From contig JAEUHK010000085.1 of NCBI GenBank assembly GCA_016795465.1, forward strand, positions 62,001-126,000: DNA of 64,000 nt, read 5' to 3'. Below the pieces are notes generated by a model. It had not been told where the DNA came from and did not search any database. It saw only the letters and a program-made list of their open reading frames with translations. The first letter of the stretch is position 1; the number at the start of each line of letters is the position of its first letter. Shown here piece after piece: positions 26,226 to 35,099 of the stretch. Both the position numbers and the translations under genes were made by a program. The stretch comes from Verrucomicrobiaceae bacterium. Lineage in GTDB: Bacteria; Verrucomicrobiota; Verrucomicrobiia; Verrucomicrobiales; Verrucomicrobiaceae.

Positions 26226-27524
26226 ATGCCCTCCGACACCTCCACCGGCCTCCTCTCCATCGCCCCGACTGCTCTTTCCGCTGCCCCAAACTGGTTCACC
26301 ACGCGCTCCAACGCCGCGTGGACCGAATTCCAGTCCCTGCCGCTTCCCGGCCTCAAAGATGAACACTGGCGCTACTCGAACGCGAAGAAGATCGAGCTCG
26401 CTGACCATGCTCCGGCCAAAACACCGACCGCCGAGCAGTCGAAAGCCGCGCTCGCAGCCACGGAAGGCCTCAAAGAACGCGCCGCACGCTTTGTCTTCGT
26501 GAATGACACGCTCGTCGAATCGGACACGACCGGCCTGCCCGCCGAAGTCGTGTGCGTCAGCTTCGAGGAAGCCCTGAAATCGCACGAAGCCGCCCTCCAG
26601 CAGCACTTCATGAAGGGCGATCTGCCGCTCGGGTCCGGCAAATTCGCCGCGTTGCACCTCGCGCATGTCAAAGCGGGCACCGTCATCATCGTGCCGAAGA
26701 ACGTCGTCATCGAAAAGCCGGTCGAAATCTTCCACTGGGTCGTCGGCGACCACGCGGCCATCTTCCCGCACACGCTCGTCGTCACCGGCGACCACGCGCA
26801 GGTCAGCGTCGTCGATCATTACCGCAGTCTCGAAGGCGAAGGCGGCCTCAGCATCGCCATCGCCGATCTCGTCGGCGGTAGCGGCAGCCAGATCACCTAC
26901 GCCGCCTGCCAGGAGCTGGCCGATGACGCCCAGGCGCTGCATCTTTCCAGCATCACCGCCGGACGCGATGCCAGCGTGAAAAGCTTCCAGGTGCAGCTCG
27001 GTGCCGCCTTCAGCCGCAGCGAGAGCGTCAGCGACCTCGTCGGCCAGGGCGCCCGCAGCGACATGCTCAGCGTCAGTTTGCCCATCGGCGATCAAATTGT
27101 CGATCAACGTACGCTTCAGCGCCACAAAGCCCCGCACGCCACCAGCGACCTGCTCTACAAAAACGCCCTCTACGGCAAATCGCGCACCGTTTTCAGCGGC
27201 CTCATCATCGTCGATGAAGGTGCGCACTACACCGACGCCTACCAGACCTGCCGCAACCTGCTCAACAGCAACGAAGCCGAGGCCAACAGCCTCCCCGGCC
27301 TCGAAATCAACGCCGACCAGGTCAAATGCAGCCACGGCAGCACCAGCGGCCCCATCGCCGATGAAGAGCTCTTCTACCTCAAAGCCCGCGGCATCCCCGA
27401 CATCGAAAGCCGCCGCCTCATCGTCGAAGGCTTCCTCGCCGACGTCATCGAACGCTTCGGCAACAGCGAGGTGCTCGACACCCTCGTTGCCCGCATCGAC
27501 GAAAAGCTGCTGAAGGCGGAGTGA
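26226..27524 (+). CDS. sufD: Fe-S cluster assembly protein SufD
   Basis: A SufB paralogue that completes the SufBCD scaffold (432 aa). Diagnostic stretches are LPGLKDEHWRYSN near the N-terminus, FSGLIIVDEGAHYTDAYQT, LEINADQVKCSHGST and GPIADEELFYLKARGI in the C-terminal beta-helix. The Cys-His pair in VKCSHG matches the conserved SufD/SufB site. It is separated from sufB by the zinc-ribbon cassettes and repeat arrays. No sufS, sufE/U, sufA or sufT gene follows in this window; the next gene is convergent. Confidence 0.96.
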   Translation: MPSDTSTGLLSIAPTALSAAPNWFTTRSNAAWTEFQSLPLPGLKDEHWRYSNAKKIELADHAPAKTPTAEQSKAALAATEGLKERAARFVFVNDTLVESDTTGLPAEVVCVSFEEALKSHEAALQQHFMKGDLPLGSGKFAALHLAHVKAGTVIIVPKNVVIEKPVEIFHWVVGDHAAIFPHTLVVTGDHAQVSVVDHYRSLEGEGGLSIAIADLVGGSGSQITYAACQELADDAQALHLSSITAGRDASVKSFQVQLGAAFSRSESVSDLVGQGARSDMLSVSLPIGDQIVDQRTLQRHKAPHATSDLLYKNALYGKSRTVFSGLIIVDEGAHYTDAYQTCRNLLNSNEAEANSLPGLEINADQVKCSHGSTSGPIADEELFYLKARGIPDIESRRLIVEGFLADVIERFGNSEVLDTLVARIDEKLLKAE

Positions 27525-27545
27525 TTCGTCCTCTGGCGGCGGAGC

Positions 27546-27890
27546 TTACTCCTCCGTGACCAAGTGAACCACACCGGCTGGATTCTTGATCCAAAAGGCT
27601 TTCATGCCTTCCGGGAGAGCCTCGACATCATCACAACGACGGATGCCGGCCTCCTTCAGCTTCTCCTCAGATGCTTGAAGGTCCGTCGTGTGGATTTCGA
27701 GCCAGACCTCGGCCTTCGCGAGACCTTCAACTCGGTCGATCCAGAGAAAATGGCCTCCTCCGTGGTCAAAGCGAACACTCGATGCCTCACGGCTCACCAC
27801 ACGAAAACCCAGCGTCGCTTCATAAAAAGCCACCGTGGCCGCAAACTCGGCCGCAGGCACTTTCATGGCGATGTTGCGGCCGGGTTGCAT
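27546..27890 (-). CDS. VOC family (glyoxalase/bleomycin-resistance fold) protein
   Basis: A small beta-alpha-beta-beta-beta protein (114 aa). KVPAAEFAATVAFYEATLGFRVV near the start and WIKNPAGVVHLVTEE at the end are typical of vicinal-oxygen-chelate domains. The ATG at 27890 is preferred; a TTG at 27911 would add seven residues. It starts 36 bases after the cysI stop in the same direction, so the two may be co-transcribed. Substrate unknown; the sequence does not show whether it binds metal or is a dioxygenase, a glyoxalase or a resistance protein. Confidence 0.8.
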   Translation of the reverse strand: MQPGRNIAMKVPAAEFAATVAFYEATLGFRVVSREASSVRFDHGGGHFLWIDRVEGLAKAEVWLEIHTTDLQASEEKLKEAGIRRCDDVEALPEGMKAFWIKNPAGVVHLVTEE

Positions 27891-27925
27891 GGTGAGTTCA
27901 GCCAACTCCAAGCCCGAGGCGGATG

Positions 27926-29722
27926 TTATTCCGCTGCCTGCACCTTCTCACCGGCGAGCTTGGCGGCGCGTTCGGCGAGTTCGATGTGGAATTGCTCGGG
28001 GGTCGGGGCCTCGCCCTTGGTGCGGGTGCGGGCGAACCAGTCGGCGAAGAGTTCGCCGGGCTGGCGCTCGGCTTTGAAGGCTTCGAGGAAGGTGCGAACC
28101 TTGGCTGGGATCTCGTCGCCGAGCACGGACTTGAATTCGAGGCCGGCGAGGGCGTTGCCGCGGATGCTGCCGCCGACGAACATGGCGTATTTGTTCGGTG
28201 CACGGCCCACGAAGCCGAAATCGGCGTTGTAGGGTCGGCCGCAGCCGTTCGGGCAGCCGGTCATGCGGAAAAGGATGGGTTCGTCTTCGAGGCCGAGTTC
28301 CTTCAGGATCGGGTCGATCTTGTCGAGGATACCGGGGAGGGCGCGCTCGGACTCGCTGAGGCTCAAACCGCACGTTGGGAGCGCGACGCAGGCGTGCGCG
28401 ACTTTGCGGGCGCGGGTGAAACCGGCTTCATCGGCATGCACGACGCCGTGTTTGGCGAGGATGGCATCGACGGCGGCTTTTTGATCGGGGGCGACCTCGG
28501 CGATGATGAGGTTCGTGTTCGGCGTGACGATGAGAGGCAGCTTCAGCGTCGTGGCGATCTCGGCAAAGCAGGAGCGATACTTCGGTCCATTATCGCGATC
28601 GACGACGCGGCCCATGTTGACGTAAACGCAGCAGTAGAGCTTGCCGTCGCCCTGCTCATGCCAGCCCATGTTGTCTTCGACGGTGTCGAATTTGAGCTCC
28701 TTCGGCGCTTCGGTGGTGATGCCGGGAAGGCGGCGCACCACTTCGGCGCGGAAGCCGTCGAGGCCCATCGTTTGCACGGTGTATTTGAGGCGGGCGTTTT
28801 TGCGCTCGGTGCGGTTGCCGTGGTCGCGCTGGGTGGTGACGATGGCTTCGATGGCATCGACGACGTTCGCACGCTTCGCGTAAAGCAGCGGCTGGCCGAG
28901 GAAGGGGCGCGTATTCAACTGGCCGTGGCTCATTCCGAAGCCGCCGCCGACGGTGATGGTGTAGCCTTCGACCTCGCCATTCACGACGTGCGGCACGAGG
29001 CCGACGTCCTGCGAGTAGATGTCCGCGTCATTGAGCGGCTGGATGGCCACGCCGATCTTGAATTTGCGCGGCAGATAGACTTTGCCGTAGATCGGGTCGT
29101 CGCCTTCGGCGGCCTTGGTGGCCTCGCGGACGGCGGGATTGACCTCGGGGTCCTTGATCCAGTTCGGTTCGAGCTTTTCGCCGTCGAGCCAGATGTCCGC
29201 GTAGGCGCTGGAGCGCCACAGGAAGCGCTGGCTGATCTCCTCGGTGAGTTTTTGCGTGTCGGCGTGCACGGCGTCCTTGATCGGCGCGGCGGGGCCCATG
29301 GTGTTGCGCACGACGTCGCCGCAGGCGCCCATCGTGGAGAGACCGCTGTGGCATACGTTGCTGATGACTTCCTTCACGCCGCCTTTGAGCACGCCGTGGA
29401 GCTGGATGCCCTGGCGGTTGGTGAGGCGCATGTTGCCCATCGCTTTGGTGCAGAGCGCGTCGTGGATCATCCACTGCTCGGCGGTGATGCGTCCGCCGGG
29501 CATCTTGCTGCGGATCATGAAGCTCCAAGCCTTCTCTTTCTTCTCTTTGGAAAGCTGGGCACGCAGGTCGCGGTCGTCCTGCTGGTAGGAGCCGTGGTGC
29601 TTCATGAGGATGTTGCTGTCCTCCGGGATGCTCGGGGTGCTGGTATCAGCGAAAAGCTCGGCGAGCTGGCCACGGAGGCCGGCGGAGGCGAGCTTGATTT
29701 CTTCAACGGAGGCTTTGGACAT
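27926..29722 (-). CDS. cysI: Sulfite reductase hemoprotein (CysI-type)
   Basis: Assimilatory sulfite reductase, reducing sulfite to sulfide for cysteine synthesis. The 598 residues contain the siroheme/4Fe-4S ligands CVALPTC (C-x5-C) followed exactly 38 residues later by CPNGC (C-x3-C), the CysI spacing. Siroheme-binding stretches MRLTNRQGIQLHGV and CHSGLSTMGACGDVVRNT lie near residues 105-150. MTGCPNGCGRP with DFGFVGRAPNKY resembles the NADPH-linked CysI branch more than nitrite reductase. No CysJ flavoprotein is in the window, so the electron donor (CysJ elsewhere or ferredoxin) is open. The start at 29722 (MSKASVEEIK) is chosen over an upstream extension with no family match. Confidence 0.93.
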   Translation of the reverse strand: MSKASVEEIKLASAGLRGQLAELFADTSTPSIPEDSNILMKHHGSYQQDDRDLRAQLSKEKKEKAWSFMIRSKMPGGRITAEQWMIHDALCTKAMGNMRLTNRQGIQLHGVLKGGVKEVISNVCHSGLSTMGACGDVVRNTMGPAAPIKDAVHADTQKLTEEISQRFLWRSSAYADIWLDGEKLEPNWIKDPEVNPAVREATKAAEGDDPIYGKVYLPRKFKIGVAIQPLNDADIYSQDVGLVPHVVNGEVEGYTITVGGGFGMSHGQLNTRPFLGQPLLYAKRANVVDAIEAIVTTQRDHGNRTERKNARLKYTVQTMGLDGFRAEVVRRLPGITTEAPKELKFDTVEDNMGWHEQGDGKLYCCVYVNMGRVVDRDNGPKYRSCFAEIATTLKLPLIVTPNTNLIIAEVAPDQKAAVDAILAKHGVVHADEAGFTRARKVAHACVALPTCGLSLSESERALPGILDKIDPILKELGLEDEPILFRMTGCPNGCGRPYNADFGFVGRAPNKYAMFVGGSIRGNALAGLEFKSVLGDEIPAKVRTFLEAFKAERQPGELFADWFARTRTKGEAPTPEQFHIELAERAAKLAGEKVQAAE

Positions 29723-29807
29723 GGCTTTTTGAGGTTTGAGGGCGGCCAAAGTGCCGCAGAATGAGGCGAAAGCAAGGAATGGGGCATGAAAGCCCGTGTC
29801 GGCCTCC

Positions 29808-31553
29808 TTACAGTATGCCCCGGCGGGCCAGCGACTCCTCCATCGCACGGTCGAGCAGGAGGACGGCGAGGGTTTGCGTGGCGTCGTCGAGGTGCTGCGT
29901 GGCGGTTTTGAGGGCCTTGGCGTCGTGCTCGGGGCTGTCGAGGAGCTGGCGGACCTCATCGGCATGCTGGCGGACGTTTTGGGCTTCTTCGGCTGTGATG
30001 GCATCGCCGAGCTGGGTGAGGGCGGCTTCGACGGCGGGGAGGAGTTCCTCGGCTTTGAGTTTGGCCTCGGTCCAGACGCGCTCGTTCATGTCGTCGAAGG
30101 CAAATTCGACGCTCTCGGCGATCATCTGCTCCACGCGCTCGTCCGCGACGTCGATGGCGGTGCCGCGGATTTCGAGGGTGGTGTCGGTATTCGTCGCGGT
30201 ATCGCGGGCGAGGACGTGGAGGATGCCATCGGCGTCCAAACTGAACTGCACACCGACACGGGCGCTGCCTTTCGGTCCGGCGGGGAAGGGGACCTCGATG
30301 CGGCCGAGCTCCCAATTGTCCTTCGCGAGTTCACGCTCGCCCTGCAAAATGCGGATGAGCATGCTGTCCTGATTGGCGACGGCATTGGTGAACATCTCGC
30401 CAGCCTTCGCGGGAATGGTGGTGTTTCGCGGGATGATGATGTTCATGAGGCCGCCGAAGGTCTCGATGCCAAGCGAAAGCGGCGTGACATCGAGCAGCAG
30501 CACCTGACGGAGGCTTCCCGCGAGGATGCCGGCCTGAATGGTGGCGCCGAGAGCGATGGCCTCGTCGGGGTTTTGCGAGGTGTTGGGCTCTTTGCCGAAC
30601 AATTCGGCCACAAACTGGCGCACGAGCGGCATGCGTGTGCTGCCGCCGACGAGGATGACTTCGTCGAGGTCACTGGCTTTGACTTTGGCATCGCTCAACG
30701 CTCGCAGACAATGCTGGCGCGTGCGATCAAGCCAAGGCCTCGCGAGCTTTTCGAGGTCGCTGCGATCAATACTAATGCTCTCAAAGGTGGCGGTCTCTTC
30801 AGCGGAGAGATGCTTTTTGATGGCTTCAGCGGCTTCGAGGAAGCGGATGTCTCCTTCGGGCTGGTGGAGCTTTTGGGCGATGAGATGGGCGAGCGCACGG
30901 TCGAGATCATCACCGCCGAGTTGAGTGTCGCCGGCGGTGGCGAGGACCTGGAAGACACCATCGCGCATTTCGAGCACGCTGATGTCGAAAGTGCCGCCGC
31001 CCAAATCATACACGGCGACCTTTTGATGCTCGTCGAGCTTGTCGAGACCGTAAGCCAGAGCGGCAGCGGTGGGCTCGCTGAGGATGCGTTCGACGGTAAG
31101 GCCGGCGAGTTCGCCCGCTTTCTTCGTGGCAGCACGCTGGGCGTCGTTGAAGAAGGCAGGGACGGTGATGACGGCTCGGCTGACAGGCTGTTCGAGAGCA
31201 CGGCCAGCCACCGACTTGAGGTGCCGCAGGATCTCCGCCGATACTTCAATGGGGCCTACCCCGAGCTCCTGGAGGTTGTAATGAGGCTGCCAGCCACTTT
31301 CACCGCCGCGACGGCCGATGAGCCTTTTGACCGAGGTGATGGTGCGCCGAGGATGGTGAGCCCGCTGGCACAAGGCGGCTGCACCGACACTCACGGAACC
31401 GTCGTCCGCATAGCAAACAGCGCTCGGCGTGCTGCGACTGCCGTTTTCATCGGCCAGCAGGATCGGAAAGCCGCTATCGACGACACCGACCAGTGAATTC
31501 GTCGTGCCGAGATCGATGCCGAGGATGGGTGAGTGGGGAGATTCAGGTTTCAA
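29808..31553 (-). CDS. Hsp70 family chaperone, HscA-like
   Basis: An ATP-dependent chaperone of 581 residues. The ATPase domain has GIDLGTTNSLVGV (phosphate 1), VAVYDLGGGTFDISVL (phosphate 2) and VILVGGSTRMPLV (adenosine). The substrate-binding domain starts near LLDVTPLSLGIETFGG. It is shorter than DnaK (about 640) and ends LLLDRAMEESLARRGIL without an EEVD-like tail. The sequence NSLVGVVDSG and TSVKRLIGR resemble HscA, the Fe-S biogenesis Hsp70, which would fit its proximity to suf and cysI; no HscB or IscU is present. The only start in frame is a TTG at 31553 inside a CTGAAACTT repeat, directly after an in-frame TGA. Confidence 0.88.
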   Translation of the reverse strand: MKPESPHSPILGIDLGTTNSLVGVVDSGFPILLADENGSRSTPSAVCYADDGSVSVGAAALCQRAHHPRRTITSVKRLIGRRGGESGWQPHYNLQELGVGPIEVSAEILRHLKSVAGRALEQPVSRAVITVPAFFNDAQRAATKKAGELAGLTVERILSEPTAAALAYGLDKLDEHQKVAVYDLGGGTFDISVLEMRDGVFQVLATAGDTQLGGDDLDRALAHLIAQKLHQPEGDIRFLEAAEAIKKHLSAEETATFESISIDRSDLEKLARPWLDRTRQHCLRALSDAKVKASDLDEVILVGGSTRMPLVRQFVAELFGKEPNTSQNPDEAIALGATIQAGILAGSLRQVLLLDVTPLSLGIETFGGLMNIIIPRNTTIPAKAGEMFTNAVANQDSMLIRILQGERELAKDNWELGRIEVPFPAGPKGSARVGVQFSLDADGILHVLARDTATNTDTTLEIRGTAIDVADERVEQMIAESVEFAFDDMNERVWTEAKLKAEELLPAVEAALTQLGDAITAEEAQNVRQHADEVRQLLDSPEHDAKALKTATQHLDDATQTLAVLLLDRAMEESLARRGIL

Positions 31554-31562
31554 GTTTCAGGC
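31535..31562. repeat. CTGAAACTT-type repeat at the start of the Hsp70 gene
   Basis: On the coding (minus) strand, CCTGAAACTTGAAACCTGAA followed by TCTCCCC supplies the TTG start codon and the first codons of the Hsp70 gene. It is related to the block at 23191-23220 before sufB. Confidence 0.65.
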
Positions 31563-31639
31563 CAGGGGTGCTTTTGAGGCTACCATGGACCGGAAGATCG
31601 AGCTGAAAAGGCAGAAGGACAGGCGAGTCCGTAGACTCC

Positions 31640-32173
31640 TCAATCATCGATGACGATCTGGTCCTCTGGCTGCAGCTCGGTTTCGGAGTCAGCACCCGTC
31701 TTTGAGAGGTCGAGACGAATCGTTTTGCCGTTTCGGATGAGTTTGGTGCGGCTGGGTTGGGCGAACTCGTTGAAGCCGCGGGCTCCGCTGACGGCCATCA
31801 TGATCTTCATGCCATTCGTATAAGCGACGGGGCCGTTCTGGCGGCAGCCACTGATGACGTAAATGAACCTTTCGTTGCCCTGAACGTCGGTGGTGATGGT
31901 GACGACGGGCTTCGTGAAGATCTCCTCGCGGACGTAGGCCTGTTCGATGGCGGTTTGCAGCTCGGATGGCTTCAAACCGGCTGCCTTGACCTGTCGAAGG
32001 TGAACGAGGTTGATCGTTCCCGCGTCGCTGATGGTATAAACACCACGAATCTGGCTGATGTCCGCCTCTTGGATGCCACCGATGTTTAGCGTGATGCGTT
32101 CGCCTGGCTTGAGCGGGAGCTCTGCGGCTGTCACGAAGGTCGTGAGAGCAAGGAGTGCGGCGATGAGCTTCAT
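31640..32173 (-). CDS. Short Wza-like polysaccharide export (SLBB) protein, copy 2
   Basis: A 177-residue exported protein with signal peptide MKLIAALLALTTFVTAA. It has a polysaccharide-export domain pattern (LKPGERITLNIGGIQEADI, YTISDAGTINL) and an SLBB-like part (FIYVISGCRQNGPVAY...RTKLIRNGKTIRLDL...LQPEDQIVI). It lacks the lipobox cysteine and the long C-terminal region that forms the outer-membrane channel of Wza. It is a paralogue of the gene immediately upstream (32192-32755), with an 18-base gap. It probably helps pass polysaccharide through the periplasm with the Wzc-type kinase upstream. Confidence 0.82.
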   Translation of the reverse strand: MKLIAALLALTTFVTAAELPLKPGERITLNIGGIQEADISQIRGVYTISDAGTINLVHLRQVKAAGLKPSELQTAIEQAYVREEIFTKPVVTITTDVQGNERFIYVISGCRQNGPVAYTNGMKIMMAVSGARGFNEFAQPSRTKLIRNGKTIRLDLSKTGADSETELQPEDQIVIDD

Positions 32174-32191
32174 GGCAAGAAAAGAGTTCGT

Positions 32192-32755
32192 TTACTCAGG
32201 AATGACGATCTGGTCCTCGGGCTGCAACTTCATGTCCTTGGTAGGGTCGGAGGTGATTTCCTTCACGTTGACCTCGTAGGTCTTTCCTGCGCGGATAAGC
32301 TTGGTCTTGTGTTCCTTGGCAAAGGGAGTGAAGCCTCCCGCAGCTGAAATCGCTTTCAGGATGGTCATGCCGTTGTTGTAAGGGACCGTGCCGTTGCCTT
32401 TGATGCCACCGACGACGTACACCATGCGGGTGGTGGCGACATCGCCCGCGTCGATGGAGACGGTGACGGTGGGACGCGTGTAGATTTCGCCGTCCACATA
32501 GGTCTGCTCGATGGTCCGCTGGAGGGTGGAGGGCTTCACACCTTGGGCGCGGACCTCTTTGATGTAGGGAAGGTTGATGGTGCCGTTGTCGGCCACGGTG
32601 TACACCTTGCTTATCTGGACGATTTCATTGTCTGGCACGCCAGCGATGGTGACAGTGATACGATCGCCGGACTTGAGGGCGATCTCGCCGTTCTGCGCCG
32701 GTGCGACGATCGTGCCGAGGAGGAGGGCGACGAGGAGGGTGAGAGGCGTTTTCAT
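32192..32755 (-). CDS. Short Wza-like polysaccharide export (SLBB) protein, copy 1
   Basis: A 187-residue protein with signal peptide MKTPLTLLVALLLGTIVAPAQ. It has export-domain strands (ALKSGDRITVTIAGVPDNEI, YTVADNGTINLPYIKEV) and an SLBB-like C-terminus (MVYVVGGIKGNGTVPYNNG...KMTKLI-type...LQPEDQIVIPE). The start at 32755 is set by the signal peptide; a longer frame to 32977 has no family support. It is about 22 bases downstream of the wzc-like gene and paralogous to the gene that follows. Like its neighbour it lacks a lipobox and the channel-forming C-terminal helix of Wza. Confidence 0.84.
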   Translation of the reverse strand: MKTPLTLLVALLLGTIVAPAQNGEIALKSGDRITVTIAGVPDNEIVQISKVYTVADNGTINLPYIKEVRAQGVKPSTLQRTIEQTYVDGEIYTRPTVTVSIDAGDVATTRMVYVVGGIKGNGTVPYNNGMTILKAISAAGGFTPFAKEHKTKLIRAGKTYEVNVKEITSDPTKDMKLQPEDQIVIPE

Positions 32756-32777
32756 GGTGTGGTGGATGTTGTGAAGG

Positions 32778-34970
32778 TTAAAAGACATCGCCGCCTTGCT
32801 GAGAAGGTGGCTGCATCGGTGCGCCGACATCGGCGACGGTGGCTTGCTTGCGTTTTTTTCGGCGCGAGGGCTTCGCATCGCCGGAGACAGGATTGTTCGG
32901 CGAGTAGTAGGTGTAGTAGCTCGTGTAGTAGGAGTACTGGGCGTCGCTGGCGAGATCGACATTGTTGAGCACGACACCGATGACCTTGCCGCCGACGTTT
33001 TCGACGGTCTGCTTCACGCGGAGGAGCATGTGACGCGGCAGTTTGCGATGCTGGACGACGATCATGGTCATATCGGCCTCGTTGGCGAGCACGGAGGCAT
33101 CGCTGACGCCGAGGATGGGCGGCGAGTCGATCAACACGAGGTCGAAGCGGCTCTTCACATCGGCGATGAGATCGACCATGCGCTGCGAATTGAGGATACC
33201 AGCACTGTCAGCCGGTAGCAGGCCGCTGGGCATGAAGTAGAGATTCTCCACCGGGGTGCGGACGACGACGTCTTCGAGGCGGATGTTTTGCGTGAGGTAG
33301 TTCGAGAGGCCGTGCGTGTGGCTGACATCGAAGTGACGGTGCATGCTCGGACGACGCAGGTCGGCATCGATGAGCAGCACGTTGTAGCCGCCCTGAGCAC
33401 AGACGTAGGCGAGATTGGCCATCGTGGTGGATTTGCCCTCGCCGGCGCCGCCGCTGACGACGGTGAGGCAGTTTGCATCCGGTGATTTGCGGTGGAATTC
33501 AATGTTTGTGCGCAGGATGCGATACGCTTCGGAGTCCGGATTGAATCCGCTGCTGCGGTGCAGGATGCCGACGCCCTTTGGCACGACAGCGAGAACGGGC
33601 ACACCGAGGAATTTTTCAACGTCGTCGAGGCTCTTGACGCTCGTGTCCATGTATTCGAGGAAGAAGGCGAGGCCGACGCCGAACATGAGACCGAGCACAC
33701 CGCCGAGGGCGAGGTTCAGCGGGATGTTCGGCTTGGCTGGACGCTGCTCCTGCTCGGCGCTGGCATAGATGGTGGCAGGGAATTTGATGAGCTTGAGGCC
33801 CGCTTCTTCGTCGAAGTAACGCTGGCGCATCTGAATGAGCGTGGCCTCAATGAGCGCGACTTCGTCCTTGGCGCTTTTGTACTCCTTGTACAGGGCGCTC
33901 ATGTTCATGACCTCGGTTTTGGCGTCCGCGGAGTCGGTGCGAAGTGACTCGAGGGTCTTTTTCGCTGATGCCAGACGGCCTTCAAGACCGGCGACATGCT
34001 CCTTCGCCGCGTCGAGGATGAAGCCACGCGTGGTCTCGATCTGGCTGTCGAGGCCGAGGACGAGAGGATGCTTTTTGCCGAGGCCATTGCCCATCAATCC
34101 GACACGCTGCCCTACGAAATCCTGATACTTGCTGACATTGGTAATGAAGCCGGGATTATCCAGCTTGAGCGCGGAGGCGCGGGCGATGAGTTCATCGGGG
34201 GAGAGCTTGCTGATGAGCTCTTGCTCCGACTCGAGCTGGCGCACCTCGCGCTCGGCCTGCAGGAGCATCTGCTCGCGAGTCATGAACGTTTGTTCTTTGT
34301 CACCGCGGATTTCCGCACCGGCTTGCAGGGTGCTGCCGCCGCCGACGATCCAGTCGCCGACGATGCCAGCCTTCTTTTTCGCTTCGAGTTCACGCTCCTG
34401 GGCACTGCGGCGCTGCGCTTCCTGCTCAGCGATTTGATCGCGGATGATGTCGAGCGATTTGCGCTTCTGCTCGGTGGCGACTTTGATGTGCTGGGTCTTG
34501 TAGCTCTCCGCGACGGCGTTGGCGATGTCAGCAGCGACCTTTGGATCCTGGTCGTAATACTCGATGGTGACGAAGTCGGAGCGAAGGCTGCCTTGCACAT
34601 CGAGATTCGCACGAAGCCTGCCGAGAGCGATTTGCCGCGAGGTGAGCTCCCAGGCTTTTTGGAGCTTCAGCGAGTCGATGACGGGATACAGCGTCTCCGG
34701 CTTCGAGATGGTCTCGATCTGTGTTTTGATGTATTCCGGCCAGAAGCCGCCAGTGCTGTCGGAATTACGATCAAACACGCGGATGGCATTCGGCTGGCGC
34801 TCGATGACCATTTCGACACGACCGCGGTATTTGCGCGGCATGATGTAGGTGAGGATTGCTGCCGCGGCGAAGACGAGGATGAATGAGAGGACGATAAGCC
34901 CGAAGCGGTTGCGGATGACCTGCCAGGTATCCATGGCATGGCGTTGAAGATCGGAGCCGGAGTCGTTCAT
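32778..34970 (-). CDS. Wzc-type chain-length determinant and tyrosine autokinase
   Basis: An inner-membrane co-polymerase of exopolysaccharide synthesis (730 aa). The N-terminal Wzz domain is bounded by TM segments at about residues 26-45 and 415-440, with a long coiled-coil periplasmic part between (QIAEQEAQRRSAQERELEAKKK). The C-terminal BY-kinase has Walker A GGAGEGKSTT (near residue 510), Walker A' VLLIDADLRRPSM and Walker B VLIDSPPILG. A tyrosine cluster of seven Tyr in eleven residues (YSYYTSYYTYY) near the end is the expected autophosphorylation site. It is followed by an Arg/Lys-rich tail. It lies in one minus-strand run with an outer-membrane barrel upstream and two Wza-like genes downstream. 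Confidence 0.93.
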   Translation of the reverse strand: MNDSGSDLQRHAMDTWQVIRNRFGLIVLSFILVFAAAAILTYIMPRKYRGRVEMVIERQPNAIRVFDRNSDSTGGFWPEYIKTQIETISKPETLYPVIDSLKLQKAWELTSRQIALGRLRANLDVQGSLRSDFVTIEYYDQDPKVAADIANAVAESYKTQHIKVATEQKRKSLDIIRDQIAEQEAQRRSAQERELEAKKKAGIVGDWIVGGGSTLQAGAEIRGDKEQTFMTREQMLLQAEREVRQLESEQELISKLSPDELIARASALKLDNPGFITNVSKYQDFVGQRVGLMGNGLGKKHPLVLGLDSQIETTRGFILDAAKEHVAGLEGRLASAKKTLESLRTDSADAKTEVMNMSALYKEYKSAKDEVALIEATLIQMRQRYFDEEAGLKLIKFPATIYASAEQEQRPAKPNIPLNLALGGVLGLMFGVGLAFFLEYMDTSVKSLDDVEKFLGVPVLAVVPKGVGILHRSSGFNPDSEAYRILRTNIEFHRKSPDANCLTVVSGGAGEGKSTTMANLAYVCAQGGYNVLLIDADLRRPSMHRHFDVSHTHGLSNYLTQNIRLEDVVVRTPVENLYFMPSGLLPADSAGILNSQRMVDLIADVKSRFDLVLIDSPPILGVSDASVLANEADMTMIVVQHRKLPRHMLLRVKQTVENVGGKVIGVVLNNVDLASDAQYSYYTSYYTYYSPNNPVSGDAKPSRRKKRKQATVADVGAPMQPPSQQGGDVF

Positions 34971-35099
34971 GGCGCTGCGTGGATTTGAAATGCTTCGGAC
35001 TGGTTAAGAATGGAACTGGTACATGAAGCCAGCGGGCGCTTCGTGTGACGAAAGCTGCCCGCCGGCGTTCGGTTCTGGCTGTGAGAGAGAAAAAGACGG

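Noticed and set aside
27926..29722. Assigning the siroheme enzyme as nitrite reductase.
   Set aside because: The cysteine spacing and the CPNGCGRP...FGFVGRAPNKY stretch fit CysI-type sulfite reductase better, and no nitrate genes are nearby.
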